A stretch of 7,389 nt of DNA from Candidatus Roizmanbacteria bacterium CG_4_10_14_0_8_um_filter_33_9 (GTDB lineage: Bacteria > Patescibacteriota > Microgenomatia > UBA1406 > GWC2-37-13): the NCBI GenBank assembly GCA_002785065.1, contig PFLI01000022.1, positions 1 through 7,389 of the forward strand, given 5' to 3'. Positions within the stretch are counted from its first letter, which is position 1; every line of letters starts with the position of its first letter. The notes under the pieces were generated by a model. The model had not been told where the DNA came from. It saw only the letters and a list, made by a program, of their open reading frames with translations, and searched no databases. Below are positions 1 to 6,922 of the stretch, in pieces. A program made the translations under genes and the position numbers.

Positions 1-1
1 A

Positions 2-1123
2 CTTAGATCACTTTCATTAATCTTTTTTAGTCTAACTGCTTATATGTTCTATCTTTTTTTACACCATGTATTTCATTACTCTACCCGTCGTTCTATCCTA
101 TACTTATTTTTGTTTCTCATAAATCCTGTACTTCATTATTATGCTTTTGAAGTAAGAATGTATTCTATGTTCGTGTTTTTTACACTATCTTCTTACTATT
201 TTTTTGTAAAACGAAATTATAAGCTGCACACAATTAATACAATTCTTGGCCTGCTTACTCACTATTTTATGGTTTTCGTTTTATTAAGTCAAATAACCTT
301 TTTAGCTATCAACCATAGTAGAGAGTTGAACAAAAAAAAACTCATTCAATCAATCTCTATTTCTTGTCTCTTTATGCTTCCTTGGGTCATTTTTGTTCTT
401 ACTAATAAACCACTTATCAATAGTACGTTTTGGATAACTAAACCGAACTTATTAACTTTCATTCAACTTCCAGCAATTATATTAACTGGGTTTGAATGGG
501 ATTTCTGGTCCAAAAATCCACTGTTAACTCCCATATCAATAATGTTAATAATCATTATTAGCATAGTTACTGCGTCTACTATATCAAAAACGATACACAA
601 TAATAAAAATAAATCCATAATTCTTTTGCTATTTATCTGGAGTTTTTTTATTCCTCTTTTTGTCCTTTGTATTTCTTTTATAAAATCTATTTTTTTACCT
701 CGTTACTTAATCTTTAGTACTATAGGTCTACTTTTATTATTTTCTTATTTATTTCCAAAAACAAAAAAAAACACTGAGATACTATTATTTGCAATATTGT
801 TAACCGTTTCACTGAGCTTTGCACAAATACAAATACATTCCAGAACAAAAGCAAATATTAGAAGTGTAGCAAAAATAATCAAGGCGTTAATCCATCCTCA
901 GGATGTTGTATATGTAACCCACGAATTTAATTTTCATCCTTTACAATATTATATTAACGATAAACAAGTATATATTTATGGAAAAACATATGAAGGATTA
1001 CCTTGGTATATTGGAAAAGTTTTAATTTCACCCAATAATATAACCCAATCGCTCCCTCTATATCCGAAACGCGCTTTTATTCTTAAAGATGACTTAAGCT
1101 TTACTATTCAAGCATTGGATTAA
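2..1123 (+). CDS. GT-C family membrane glycosyltransferase (PMT/ArnT-like), 5' truncated by window edge
   Basis: The reading frame is open to the left edge. The first ATG (44) lies inside it, so the true start is probably outside the window; 373 codons remain. About eight or nine hydrophobic helices fill the region up to about base 830, with a soluble C-terminal part after it (about 850-1120). The stretch around bases 137-180 (AFEVRMYSMFVFF) resembles the conserved 'evRmYsl' segment after the first catalytic loop in the PMT_2/GT39-like family; that loop, with its acidic residues, would lie upstream. Family members move a sugar from a polyprenyl-phosphate donor to a lipid or protein on the outer face of the membrane. 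Donor and acceptor cannot be told here. The stop overlaps the stop of convergent glyA. Other polytopic GT-C families remain possible, but a membrane glycosyltransferase is the best reading. Confidence 0.72.
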   Translation, partial: LRSLSLIFFSLTAYMFYLFLHHVFHYSTRRSILYLFLFLINPVLHYYAFEVRMYSMFVFFTLSSYYFFVKRNYKLHTINTILGLLTHYFMVFVLLSQITFLAINHSRELNKKKLIQSISISCLFMLPWVIFVLTNKPLINSTFWITKPNLLTFIQLPAIILTGFEWDFWSKNPLLTPISIMLIIIISIVTASTISKTIHNNKNKSIILLLFIWSFFIPLFVLCISFIKSIFLPRYLIFSTIGLLLLFSYLFPKTKKNTEILLFAILLTVSLSFAQIQIHSRTKANIRSVAKIIKALIHPQDVVYVTHEFNFHPLQYYINDKQVYIYGKTYEGLPWYIGKVLISPNNITQSLPLYPKRAFILKDDLSFTIQALD

Positions 1124-2439
1124 TACTCCTTTTTTATGGGAAATTGTTTACAAAGAAATTTAACCTCTTTATTTACTAATTTTAATTCTTTTGCCATATC
1201 AACAATTTTTTTTCTTATTTCTTTTTTTCTTTCAAGAGTATCGTTAGTTTTTAATTGTTTTTTAGACAAAATTAATGCCTTCAAAACCCGATCAATCCAT
1301 GCAGCTATCATTTTCATGTGTTTTTCTTTTAATCCTCGACTTGTCAATCCTGGTGTTCCAAGCCTAATTCCAGATGGAAAATAGGGAGGATTAGTATCAA
1401 AAGGAACTGTGTTTCTATTTAAAATCATTCCTGCTGCTTCAAGTCCCTCCGCTGCAGTATTACCCAATATGCCAATATTTCGCAAATCAACCACCATTAC
1501 ATGACTGTCAGTTCCGCCACTTAACAATTCATACCCCTTTTTTACTAACTCCTCGGATAATACTTTTGCATTCTTAACGATTTGTTTACCATATACGGTA
1601 AAACTGGGTTTACTTGCTTCCTGAAGGGCTACTGCAATTGCAGCAATAGTATTCATATGTGGACCTCCTTGGAGACCCGGAAAAACCGCTTTATTTATCT
1701 TATTTCCCATTTCTGGATCTTTTTTCAATCCTTTTTCAGTAACCATGATAATCGCACCCCGTGGACCACGAAGAGTCTTGTGGGTCGTTGTTGTAACCAC
1801 ATCAACATACGGAATAGGATTGGGGTACGCACCTGCTACTATGAGTCCAATAACATGAGACATATCAGCCACTACATATGCATCCACTTTCTCTGCTATC
1901 TGTGCAAAACGTTGAAAATCAAGTTTACGAGAATAATGAGTAGTACCGGTAATAATCAGTTTTGGCCTCTCCTTTAATACAAGCTTTTCAACTGCGTCAT
2001 AATCAATAAAGCCGTCTTTACCCACTTCATATTGAACACTGTGAAAAAACTTACCAGAAAAAGTAATGCTGGGCACTCCATGAGTTAGATGTCCTCCACT
2101 CGGAAGAGAAAGCCCCATTATCGTATCCTGAGGGCTTAATAAAGCGAAATATACCGCTGCATTAGCAGGTGAACCTGAATATGGTTGTACATTAACAAAG
2201 GGTACTTTAAAAAGTTTTTTAGCTCTATCAATACAAAGAGTTTCTAATTCATCGGAGAATCTCTGTCCCTGATAATAACGTTTATTGGCGTACCCTTCAG
2301 AATATTTATCAGTAAAAATAGATCCTAATGCGTTCATAACGGATTGAGAAGCATAATTCTCCGAAGGTATCATCATAAGGGTTTCTTCCTGTCTTTTTTC
2401 TTCTTTTAAAATTAAGTGTAAAATTTTTGAATCTATCAT
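1120..2439 (-). CDS. glyA: Serine hydroxymethyltransferase
   Basis: This PLP enzyme interconverts serine and glycine with transfer of a one-carbon unit to tetrahydrofolate, in the cytoplasm. The protein has 439 residues, about the family length (415-430) plus a short basic tail. Visible hallmarks are IPSENY (24-29) with the catalytic Glu27, the KYSEGY...KRYYQG block (45-58), GGHLTHG with the PLP-stacking His117, ADMSH (191-195) with Asp192 and His195, TTTTHKTLRGPRG with Schiff-base Lys221, and SGIRLGTPGLTSRG with carboxylate-binding Arg359. All key residues are present, so it should be active. ATG 2439 is the first possible start: an in-frame stop lies three codons upstream. No Shine-Dalgarno precedes it. 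It is the only minus-strand gene, divergent from the 2533 operon and convergent with the glycosyltransferase gene. Confidence 0.97.
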   Translation of the reverse strand: MIDSKILHLILKEEKRQEETLMMIPSENYASQSVMNALGSIFTDKYSEGYANKRYYQGQRFSDELETLCIDRAKKLFKVPFVNVQPYSGSPANAAVYFALLSPQDTIMGLSLPSGGHLTHGVPSITFSGKFFHSVQYEVGKDGFIDYDAVEKLVLKERPKLIITGTTHYSRKLDFQRFAQIAEKVDAYVVADMSHVIGLIVAGAYPNPIPYVDVVTTTTHKTLRGPRGAIIMVTEKGLKKDPEMGNKINKAVFPGLQGGPHMNTIAAIAVALQEASKPSFTVYGKQIVKNAKVLSEELVKKGYELLSGGTDSHVMVVDLRNIGILGNTAAEGLEAAGMILNRNTVPFDTNPPYFPSGIRLGTPGLTSRGLKEKHMKMIAAWIDRVLKALILSKKQLKTNDTLERKKEIRKKIVDMAKELKLVNKEVKFLCKQFPIKKEY

Positions 2440-2481
2440 GTAAGTTTAATTCATTAGTAATGAGAAGTTATTAAGGGAATA

Positions 2482-2490
2482 AATATATCA
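2482..2490 (-). promoter_or_regulatory. Probable extended -10 element for glyA
   Basis: On the minus strand the bases read TGATATATT: an extended -10 (TGn) followed by TATATT, five of six matches to TATAAT. Transcription would start near 2475 and leave a leader of about 36 bases before the glyA ATG. No good -35 hexamer is seen at normal spacing, which fits an extended -10 promoter. In such A+T-rich DNA the match could be chance; its place upstream of the only leftward gene supports it. Confidence 0.45.
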
Positions 2491-2524
2491 TGTCATGGAA
2501 ATATAATATCACAAAAATGATATA
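2484..2524. repeat. 8-bp perfect inverted repeat spanning the divergent promoters
   Basis: TATATCAT (2484-2491) and ATGATATA (2517-2524) are exact reverse complements separated by 25 bases. Each arm overlaps the extended -10 element of one of the two divergent transcription units, so part of the symmetry simply reflects two similar promoters facing away from each other. It could also be an operator for a dimeric regulator, but nothing else in the sequence shows that. Confidence 0.5.
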
Positions 2525-2526
2525 AT
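2518..2526 (+). promoter_or_regulatory. Extended -10 promoter, likely giving a leaderless mRNA
   Basis: TGATATAAT is a perfect extended -10 (TGn plus TATAAT). The hexamer ends only six bases before the ATG at 2533, so the usual start point, about seven bases downstream, falls on or next to the A of the start codon. The upstream in-frame stop (2518-2520) rules out an earlier start, so the transcript would have no leader. No clear -35 is seen. Confidence 0.7.
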
Positions 2527-2532
2527 GTAAGC

Positions 2533-2841
2533 ATGAATTTGCTTGTAATTATATCTAATATAATCATGTTGGGAGTGTTTTTTTTACAAAAATCTTACGT
2601 GCCTCCGCAAATTCCTCTCTTCTATTCAAAACAAGTGGGGGAAGACCAGGTTGGAGAATGGTGGATGATTTTTATCATACCTATTTGTATGAATATTTTT
2701 ATTTTTATTAATTACTTTGTTATTAAGAAATTCTTCCCTGCAAATGAATTTATTTCCCGTACTCTTCAAGTAGCTAACTTCTTAATAGTTTTATCCTTTA
2801 CTTTTATTTTCGTAAAAATTACGCTACTGATAACCTTATGA
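2533..2841 (+). CDS. Small three-helix membrane protein, weakly DUF1648-like
   Basis: This 102-residue protein of unknown function has hydrophobic segments at about 2-18, 46-64 and 80-101, and basic residues (KK 65-66) after the second helix. The first loop holds PPQIPLFYSKQVGEDQVGEW (24-43). Its proline-rich 'iPLFys...Ge' pattern recalls the 'iP-H-n--G' loop of DUF1648/SdpI-type membrane proteins; that likeness is weak and from memory. The start is fixed by an in-frame stop at 2518-2520 and an adjoining TATAAT, so translation is probably leaderless. Its stop overlaps the start of the WecA-like gene (ATGA), which points to translational coupling and perhaps a shared role in lipid-linked sugar synthesis. 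It is real by position, composition and coupling, but no function can be assigned. Confidence 0.8.
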   Translation: MNLLVIISNIIMLGVFFLQKSYVPPQIPLFYSKQVGEDQVGEWWMIFIIPICMNIFIFINYFVIKKFFPANEFISRTLQVANFLIVLSFTFIFVKITLLITL

Positions 2842-3902
2842 GCCCCGTGATATCTTTTTTAACTGCCATTTTTATATCGTATATACTTGTTTTTCCAACA
2901 ATAATTATTGCTAAAAAATTAAAGTTAGTAACTGATTCGAAAAAACGAACACACCCCGCACATACTCATAAAGGAATAATTCCTCGCGCTGGTGGATTTT
3001 CACTTTACTTGACCATATTATTAACAACTATCATTTTCTTACCTATAAATAAAATAGTATTTGGCATTCTTTTATCCAGTGCTTTGTTGGTTATTATCGG
3101 TTTATTAGACGATTATTTTGATTTATCACCCTATTGGCGATTTATTGGAAATATAGTAATTTCCATTATTGTCATTGGATTTGGACTTGGTATACCATAT
3201 GTCTCAAACCCATTTGGAGGAGTAATACATCTTGATCAATGGAAAATCTCCTTTTTCCTTTTTGGCTATAAACACACATTGCTTCCTTTTGCCGATCTTC
3301 TTGCAATTTTTTGGCTGTCGTGGACAACAAATATGATTAACTGGAGTAAGGGTGTAGATGGTCAGCTTCCTGGGTTTGTTGCAATCGCTGCTTTATTTTT
3401 AGGACTTTTATCACAAAGGTTTACTGCACATGATATCTCAGCCCAAATGGTTATGATATTCGCATTTATTGTTTCAGGTGCTTATTTTGGATTTCTTCCG
3501 TTTAATTACTATCCTCAAAAAATTATGCCTGGTTACGGAGGGGGAGCTTTAGCTGGTTTTTTACTTGGAATTCTATCTATTCTTTCATTTGGCAAAATTG
3601 GTACGTCTTTTCTCATTTTATCAATTCCTATGATTGATGCTCTCTATATGATTCTAAAACGCGTTAAAAGGGGTGCTTCACCTTTTAAAGCGAGTTGGGG
3701 ACATTTCCATCACAAACTGCTTGAAATTGGATGGGGAAAAAGAAGAATAGCTTTTTTTTATTGGTTCATTACTTTTATTTTAGGAATTGCTAGTCTCCTT
3801 TTAAAGGGTATTGAAAAAATGATTGCATTTATTACTATCGCATTAATTCTCCTTCTCTTCATTTTAATTATCGATAAAATGAAAAAAACGAATAACATAT
3901 GA
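2838..3902 (+). CDS. WecA/MraY-family polyprenyl-phosphate sugar-1-phosphate transferase, divergent
   Basis: Family members transfer a sugar-1-phosphate from a UDP-sugar to undecaprenyl phosphate at the inner face of the membrane, the first step of peptidoglycan, teichoic acid or O-antigen type glycans. The protein has 354 residues and about ten hydrophobic helices. It shows the cytoplasmic Pro-Arg-Gly-Gly loop (IPRAGGF, 48-54), the Mg-binding LLDDYFD (89-95, Asp91-Asp92), NMINWSKGVDG (165-175, Asp174), the PMID motif (264-267) and GHFHHKLL (288-295), the His-rich loop typical of WecA/TagO rather than MraY. Two motifs deviate: the usual 'NxxNxxDGxDG' has SKG for the first Asp-containing part, and the usual 'MGDxGS' is PGYGGG (231-236), without its Asp. 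It overlaps both neighbours by ATGA. The sugar substrate is unknown; WecA- or TagO-like is the most I would claim. Confidence 0.87.
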   Translation: MSPVISFLTAIFISYILVFPTIIIAKKLKLVTDSKKRTHPAHTHKGIIPRAGGFSLYLTILLTTIIFLPINKIVFGILLSSALLVIIGLLDDYFDLSPYWRFIGNIVISIIVIGFGLGIPYVSNPFGGVIHLDQWKISFFLFGYKHTLLPFADLLAIFWLSWTTNMINWSKGVDGQLPGFVAIAALFLGLLSQRFTAHDISAQMVMIFAFIVSGAYFGFLPFNYYPQKIMPGYGGGALAGFLLGILSILSFGKIGTSFLILSIPMIDALYMILKRVKRGASPFKASWGHFHHKLLEIGWGKRRIAFFYWFITFILGIASLLLKGIEKMIAFITIALILLLFILIIDKMKKTNNI

Positions 3903-5044
3903 AATATTTTATAAAAACATTTGGATGTTCACAAAACGCTGCCGATTCTGAAAGAATAAAGACCATTTTTGGCAAAAGAGGAATTAAAGAATCAAAAACA
4001 GAACAAAAAGCAGATGTTATTATCATAAACACGTGCATGATCCGCGAATCAGCAGAAAATCGAATATACGGACTTATCAACAATCTTTCTAAATTAAAAA
4101 CAACAAAAAAAAATCTTAAAATAATACTGACGGGTTGTCTTGTAGGGATGGCATATAAAGATAAAACAGGAAAATTTCTAAAACGACTACGAACAAAGCT
4201 TTCCATCGTAGATGAATTCATGCCAATTGAAGAAATTGGTTTTGACACCGCACCACAAAGGAGTTCTGCAGACACCGCCCTTATCCCAATATCGAGTGGA
4301 TGTAATAACTACTGTACATATTGCGTTGTTCCGTACACAAGGGGAAAAGAAATTAGTCGACCATATAATGAAATCATACAAGAATGTAAGGATGTAAAAC
4401 AAAAAGGATATAAAAATATTGTCCTGATTGGACAAAATGTAAACTCATACGGATCTGATTTAATTCTTTCAAATTCAGCAATGAAGTCAAATGTAAAACC
4501 AGTCTATGTGAAACATTTGGGAAGATATCGTATCCCCACATTATTTCCTCATTTACTCAACGAGGTAGCACAAATGGGATTTAAAAAAGTTGAATTTATC
4601 TCTTCAAATCCTTGGGATTTCTCTGATGAATTAATTGAAGTTATCTATCAAAATAACAATATTTCCCGAACAATCCATCTTCCAGTACAGTCGGGCGACA
4701 CGAATGTTCTCAAACGCATGAATAGATGGTATACGAGTGATGAATACATTGAGTTAATTAATAAACTCAAAACTCACATTTCAAATGTCAAAATAACAAC
4801 CGATATTATTGTTGGATTTTGTGGAGAAACTGAAAAAGAATTCCAAAATACTGTAGAACTATGTAAAAAAGTCATGTTTGAAAAAGCTTACATAGCCCAA
4901 TATTCTATGCGCCCCATGACCTCGGCAACAAAAAAACTCAAAAACACGGTTTCACATTCTATCAAAGAAAAACGTTGGCAAATTCTTGAAAACTTAATAA
5001 ATAAACCATACCTTGATCGATTGAAAAACTCTGTCAAGAAATAA
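3899..5044 (+). CDS. miaB: MiaB-type tRNA methylthiotransferase lacking the TRAM domain
   Basis: MiaB adds the 2-methylthio group to i6A37 of tRNAs using two [4Fe-4S] clusters and SAM. The N-terminal UPF0004 domain carries its three cluster cysteines, Cys10 (KTFGCSQNAADSE), Cys46 and Cys80. The radical-SAM motif is GCNNYCTYCVVPYTRG with Cys135, Cys139 and Cys142. Further marks are LIGQNVNSYG (176-185) and HLPVQSGDTNVLKRMNRWYT (260-279). 'TFGC-N-aDSE' favours MiaB over RimO or MtaB. The protein has 381 residues against the usual 430-470: it ends about where TRAM should begin, and only 40 bases separate it from rmlB, so no lost tail hides there. There is an extra stretch at about 188-214, and Cys308 replaces the Pro of the usual 'GFPGET'. 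It starts in an ATGA overlap with the WecA-like gene. Confidence 0.9.
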   Translation: MKYFIKTFGCSQNAADSERIKTIFGKRGIKESKTEQKADVIIINTCMIRESAENRIYGLINNLSKLKTTKKNLKIILTGCLVGMAYKDKTGKFLKRLRTKLSIVDEFMPIEEIGFDTAPQRSSADTALIPISSGCNNYCTYCVVPYTRGKEISRPYNEIIQECKDVKQKGYKNIVLIGQNVNSYGSDLILSNSAMKSNVKPVYVKHLGRYRIPTLFPHLLNEVAQMGFKKVEFISSNPWDFSDELIEVIYQNNNISRTIHLPVQSGDTNVLKRMNRWYTSDEYIELINKLKTHISNVKITTDIIVGFCGETEKEFQNTVELCKKVMFEKAYIAQYSMRPMTSATKKLKNTVSHSIKEKRWQILENLINKPYLDRLKNSVKK

Positions 5045-5067
5045 TGACTAAAATACAGTTAATATTT

Positions 5068-5076
5068 TGTTAAAAT
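5068..5076 (+). promoter_or_regulatory. Probable extended -10 promoter for the rmlB cluster
   Basis: TGTTAAAAT is an extended -10 (TGn) plus TAAAAT, five of six matches to TATAAT. It ends eight bases before the rmlB ATG at 5085, the same arrangement as at 2518-2533, so the transcript would start at or within a few bases of the ATG. An in-frame TAA at 5079-5081 excludes an earlier start codon. No -35 hexamer is clear. The recurrence of the spacing at the only other rightward gap supports it. Confidence 0.55.
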
Positions 5077-5084
5077 AATAAAAT

Positions 5085-6092
5085 ATGAAACTACTTGTTA
5101 CAGGAGGAGCAGGTTTTATTGGCTCAAATTTTATTTTATATTGGCTAAAACAATACCCAAATGACTCAATTGTTAATTTGGATTTGCTTACTTATGCAGG
5201 AAATCTTGAGAATTTAATAAGTGTTGAAAATAATCCAAACTATGAATTTGTCCATGGAGATATATGTAATTCACAACTCGTTAATTCGTTAACTCGCAAT
5301 ATAGATATTATTGTTCATTTTGCCGCTGAATCACATGTAGACCGTTCAATCCAAAACGCATCACCTTTTATCCAAACAAATATCGTTGGTACTTATACAT
5401 TGCTTGAAGCTGCATTGAAAAATAAAGTTAAACGTTTTCATCATATTTCGACCGATGAGGTTTTCGGTGCGTTAGAATTGAATTCTCAAGATAAATTTCA
5501 TCTGGATTCTCCCTATAACCCGCATAGTCCTTATTCTGCATCAAAAGCATCATCCGACCATCTTGTTCGCGCGTATGGCACCACTTACAACCTTCCTTAT
5601 ACTATTTCAAACTGTTCTAACAATTTTGGTCCATACCAATTTCCTGAAAAGTTTATATCACTAGTAATAACAAATGTATTGGAAAATAAATATATCCCAA
5701 TTTATGGGGATGGATTATACGTTCGGGACTGGCTCTATGTAGAAGATCACTGTGAAGCCATTGATGTCATACTTCATAAAGGGAAAGTTGGAAGTACCTA
5801 TTTAGTTGGTGGACTTACAAAAGATATTTCAAATATTGAAGTAATATATCAAATACTTGACGAAATGAAAAAGGATAAAACCCTCATACATTTTGTAAAA
5901 GATCGCCCTGGACACGACAGACGATATGCGATTGATTGGAGTCAAACAACAAGTGAGTTAGAATGGAAACCCAAACACTCCTTTGCTGATGCACTACAAA
6001 AAACGATTCTTTGGTATAAAAATAATCAAGAATGGTGGAAACGAATTAAAACAGGGGCCTATTTAAATTATTATAAGCAACAATATGGTTAA
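5085..6092 (+). CDS. rmlB: dTDP-glucose 4,6-dehydratase
   Basis: RmlB converts dTDP-glucose to dTDP-4-keto-6-deoxyglucose, the branch point to rhamnose and other 6-deoxysugars, with bound NAD. The 335-residue protein is of normal length. It has the Rossmann GGAGFIG (7-13), DLLTYAGNLENL (33-44), ESHVDRSI (82-89), the catalytic Thr-Asp-Glu in ISTDEVFG (Thr123, Asp124, Glu125), Tyr150 and Lys154 in SPYSASKASSDHL, NCSNNFGPYQFPEK (176-189), YVRDWLYVEDHC (212-223) and RPGHDRRYAID (274-284). All the dehydratase residues are there; the TDE triad separates it from plain epimerases. The start is fixed by an in-frame stop two codons upstream. It probably has its own leaderless promoter and overlaps the next gene by eight bases, suggesting coupled synthesis. 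Confidence 0.96.
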   Translation: MKLLVTGGAGFIGSNFILYWLKQYPNDSIVNLDLLTYAGNLENLISVENNPNYEFVHGDICNSQLVNSLTRNIDIIVHFAAESHVDRSIQNASPFIQTNIVGTYTLLEAALKNKVKRFHHISTDEVFGALELNSQDKFHLDSPYNPHSPYSASKASSDHLVRAYGTTYNLPYTISNCSNNFGPYQFPEKFISLVITNVLENKYIPIYGDGLYVRDWLYVEDHCEAIDVILHKGKVGSTYLVGGLTKDISNIEVIYQILDEMKKDKTLIHFVKDRPGHDRRYAIDWSQTTSELEWKPKHSFADALQKTILWYKNNQEWWKRIKTGAYLNYYKQQYG

Positions 6093-6915
6093 AATTGCAT
6101 TAACTGGTGGGGATGGCATGGTTGGTTCACGAATAATCGAGTTATTGCAAGATAAAATCCAATTTATTCCCATCTTACAAAAACACATGGATATCACTGA
6201 TAAAAATAAAGTTGCTTCTGTATTAAATTCAATTGATTTCGATATTTTTCTACATCTGGCTGCATTTACAAATGTTGACGCTGCTGAAAATAATAAAAAA
6301 ACCGCGAATGGTGTGAATGTACTAGGAACTCAAAACATCTTTGAAATCGTCACCCATAAAAAGAAAAAAATGATATATATATCTACTGGGTTCGTTTTTG
6401 ATGGTAACAATCCACCTTATTCAGAAAAAAGTATCCCAAGACCAATTTCCATTTATGGTGAAACAAAATATCAGGGAGAACAATTGTTAAACAATGAAGC
6501 AATGATCATCCGCTTTGACTATCCATATAGAAATGAATTTAAATTGAAAAAAGATTTTGTTCGAGGAATTATTACAGCGCTTACAGAAGGCAAAAAACTG
6601 TCAATGGTAACTGATTCGCTTATTACTCCGACATTTGTTGACGATATTGCTTTTGGTTTAAAATATCTCATTGACCACTATTCTCCTGAAGTGTTTCATT
6701 TGGTTGGTCAAAACAGTGTCTCACCTTTTGAGGCAGGAACAAGTATTGCGAAAATCGCAAAGTTAGATTCTTCTCTTATTTCAGGAATTTCATATGAACA
6801 ATATTTCAAAGGGAGAGCGAAAAGACCTCAGTTTGCTCACATTATCTCAATAAAAAATAAATTTATCAAAATGAAATCATTTGAAGAAGGATTACAAATT
6901 TTATATCATAACTAA
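6085..6915 (+). CDS. RmlD-family NAD(P)-dependent sugar reductase (dTDP-4-dehydrorhamnose reductase-like)
   Basis: Canonical RmlD reduces dTDP-4-keto-rhamnose to dTDP-rhamnose, the last step of that pathway. This 276-residue protein is slightly short for RmlD (about 290-300). It has the nucleotide-binding GGDGMVG (8-14), HLAAFTNVDAAE (57-68), catalytic Thr101 and the Tyr-x-x-x-Lys pair Tyr124/Lys128 (SIYGETKYQGE), TPTFVDDIA (181-189) and a C-terminal RPQFAHI block. Several positions that line the sugar pocket in RmlD differ: STDYVF is STGFVF (100-105), the RTSW block is RFDY (143-146), and 'DQ-G-PT' is DSLITPT (177-183). It follows rmlB with an eight-base overlap and no Shine-Dalgarno, so it most likely acts on a product of RmlB. 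It is rmlD by family and place, but the substrate or stereochemistry may differ, so no symbol is given. Confidence 0.85.
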   Translation: MVKIALTGGDGMVGSRIIELLQDKIQFIPILQKHMDITDKNKVASVLNSIDFDIFLHLAAFTNVDAAENNKKTANGVNVLGTQNIFEIVTHKKKKMIYISTGFVFDGNNPPYSEKSIPRPISIYGETKYQGEQLLNNEAMIIRFDYPYRNEFKLKKDFVRGIITALTEGKKLSMVTDSLITPTFVDDIAFGLKYLIDHYSPEVFHLVGQNSVSPFEAGTSIAKIAKLDSSLISGISYEQYFKGRAKRPQFAHIISIKNKFIKMKSFEEGLQILYHN

Positions 6916-6922
6916 TTCACTT

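Noticed and set aside
44..1123. Taking ATG 44 as the start of the glycosyltransferase gene
   Set aside because: The same frame is open back to base 2 with hydrophobic residues, and the family's first helix and catalytic loop are missing, so the gene very likely begins upstream of the window.
1097..1135. Possible intrinsic terminator at the convergent junction: GCTT (1098-1101) / AAGC (1110-1113) followed by T6 (1130-1135)
   Set aside because: The stem is only four base pairs and lies 16 bases before the T run, and all of it is within coding sequence. Not a credible terminator.
1136..1977. Open plus-strand frames opposite glyA (82 and 131 codons)
   Set aside because: They lie antisense to a fully conserved glyA and encode nothing recognisable; the length is explained by shadowing.
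3868..4435. Open frames on both strands within miaB (135 and 82 codons minus, 61 codons plus)
   Set aside because: They overlap the UPF0004 and radical-SAM regions of a clear miaB, with no start signal or family likeness of their own.
5063..5077. Hairpin TATTTT-gtt-AAAATA between miaB and rmlB
   Set aside because: All A-T pairs with no following T tract, overlapping the proposed -10 element. Such palindromes are expected by chance in this composition.
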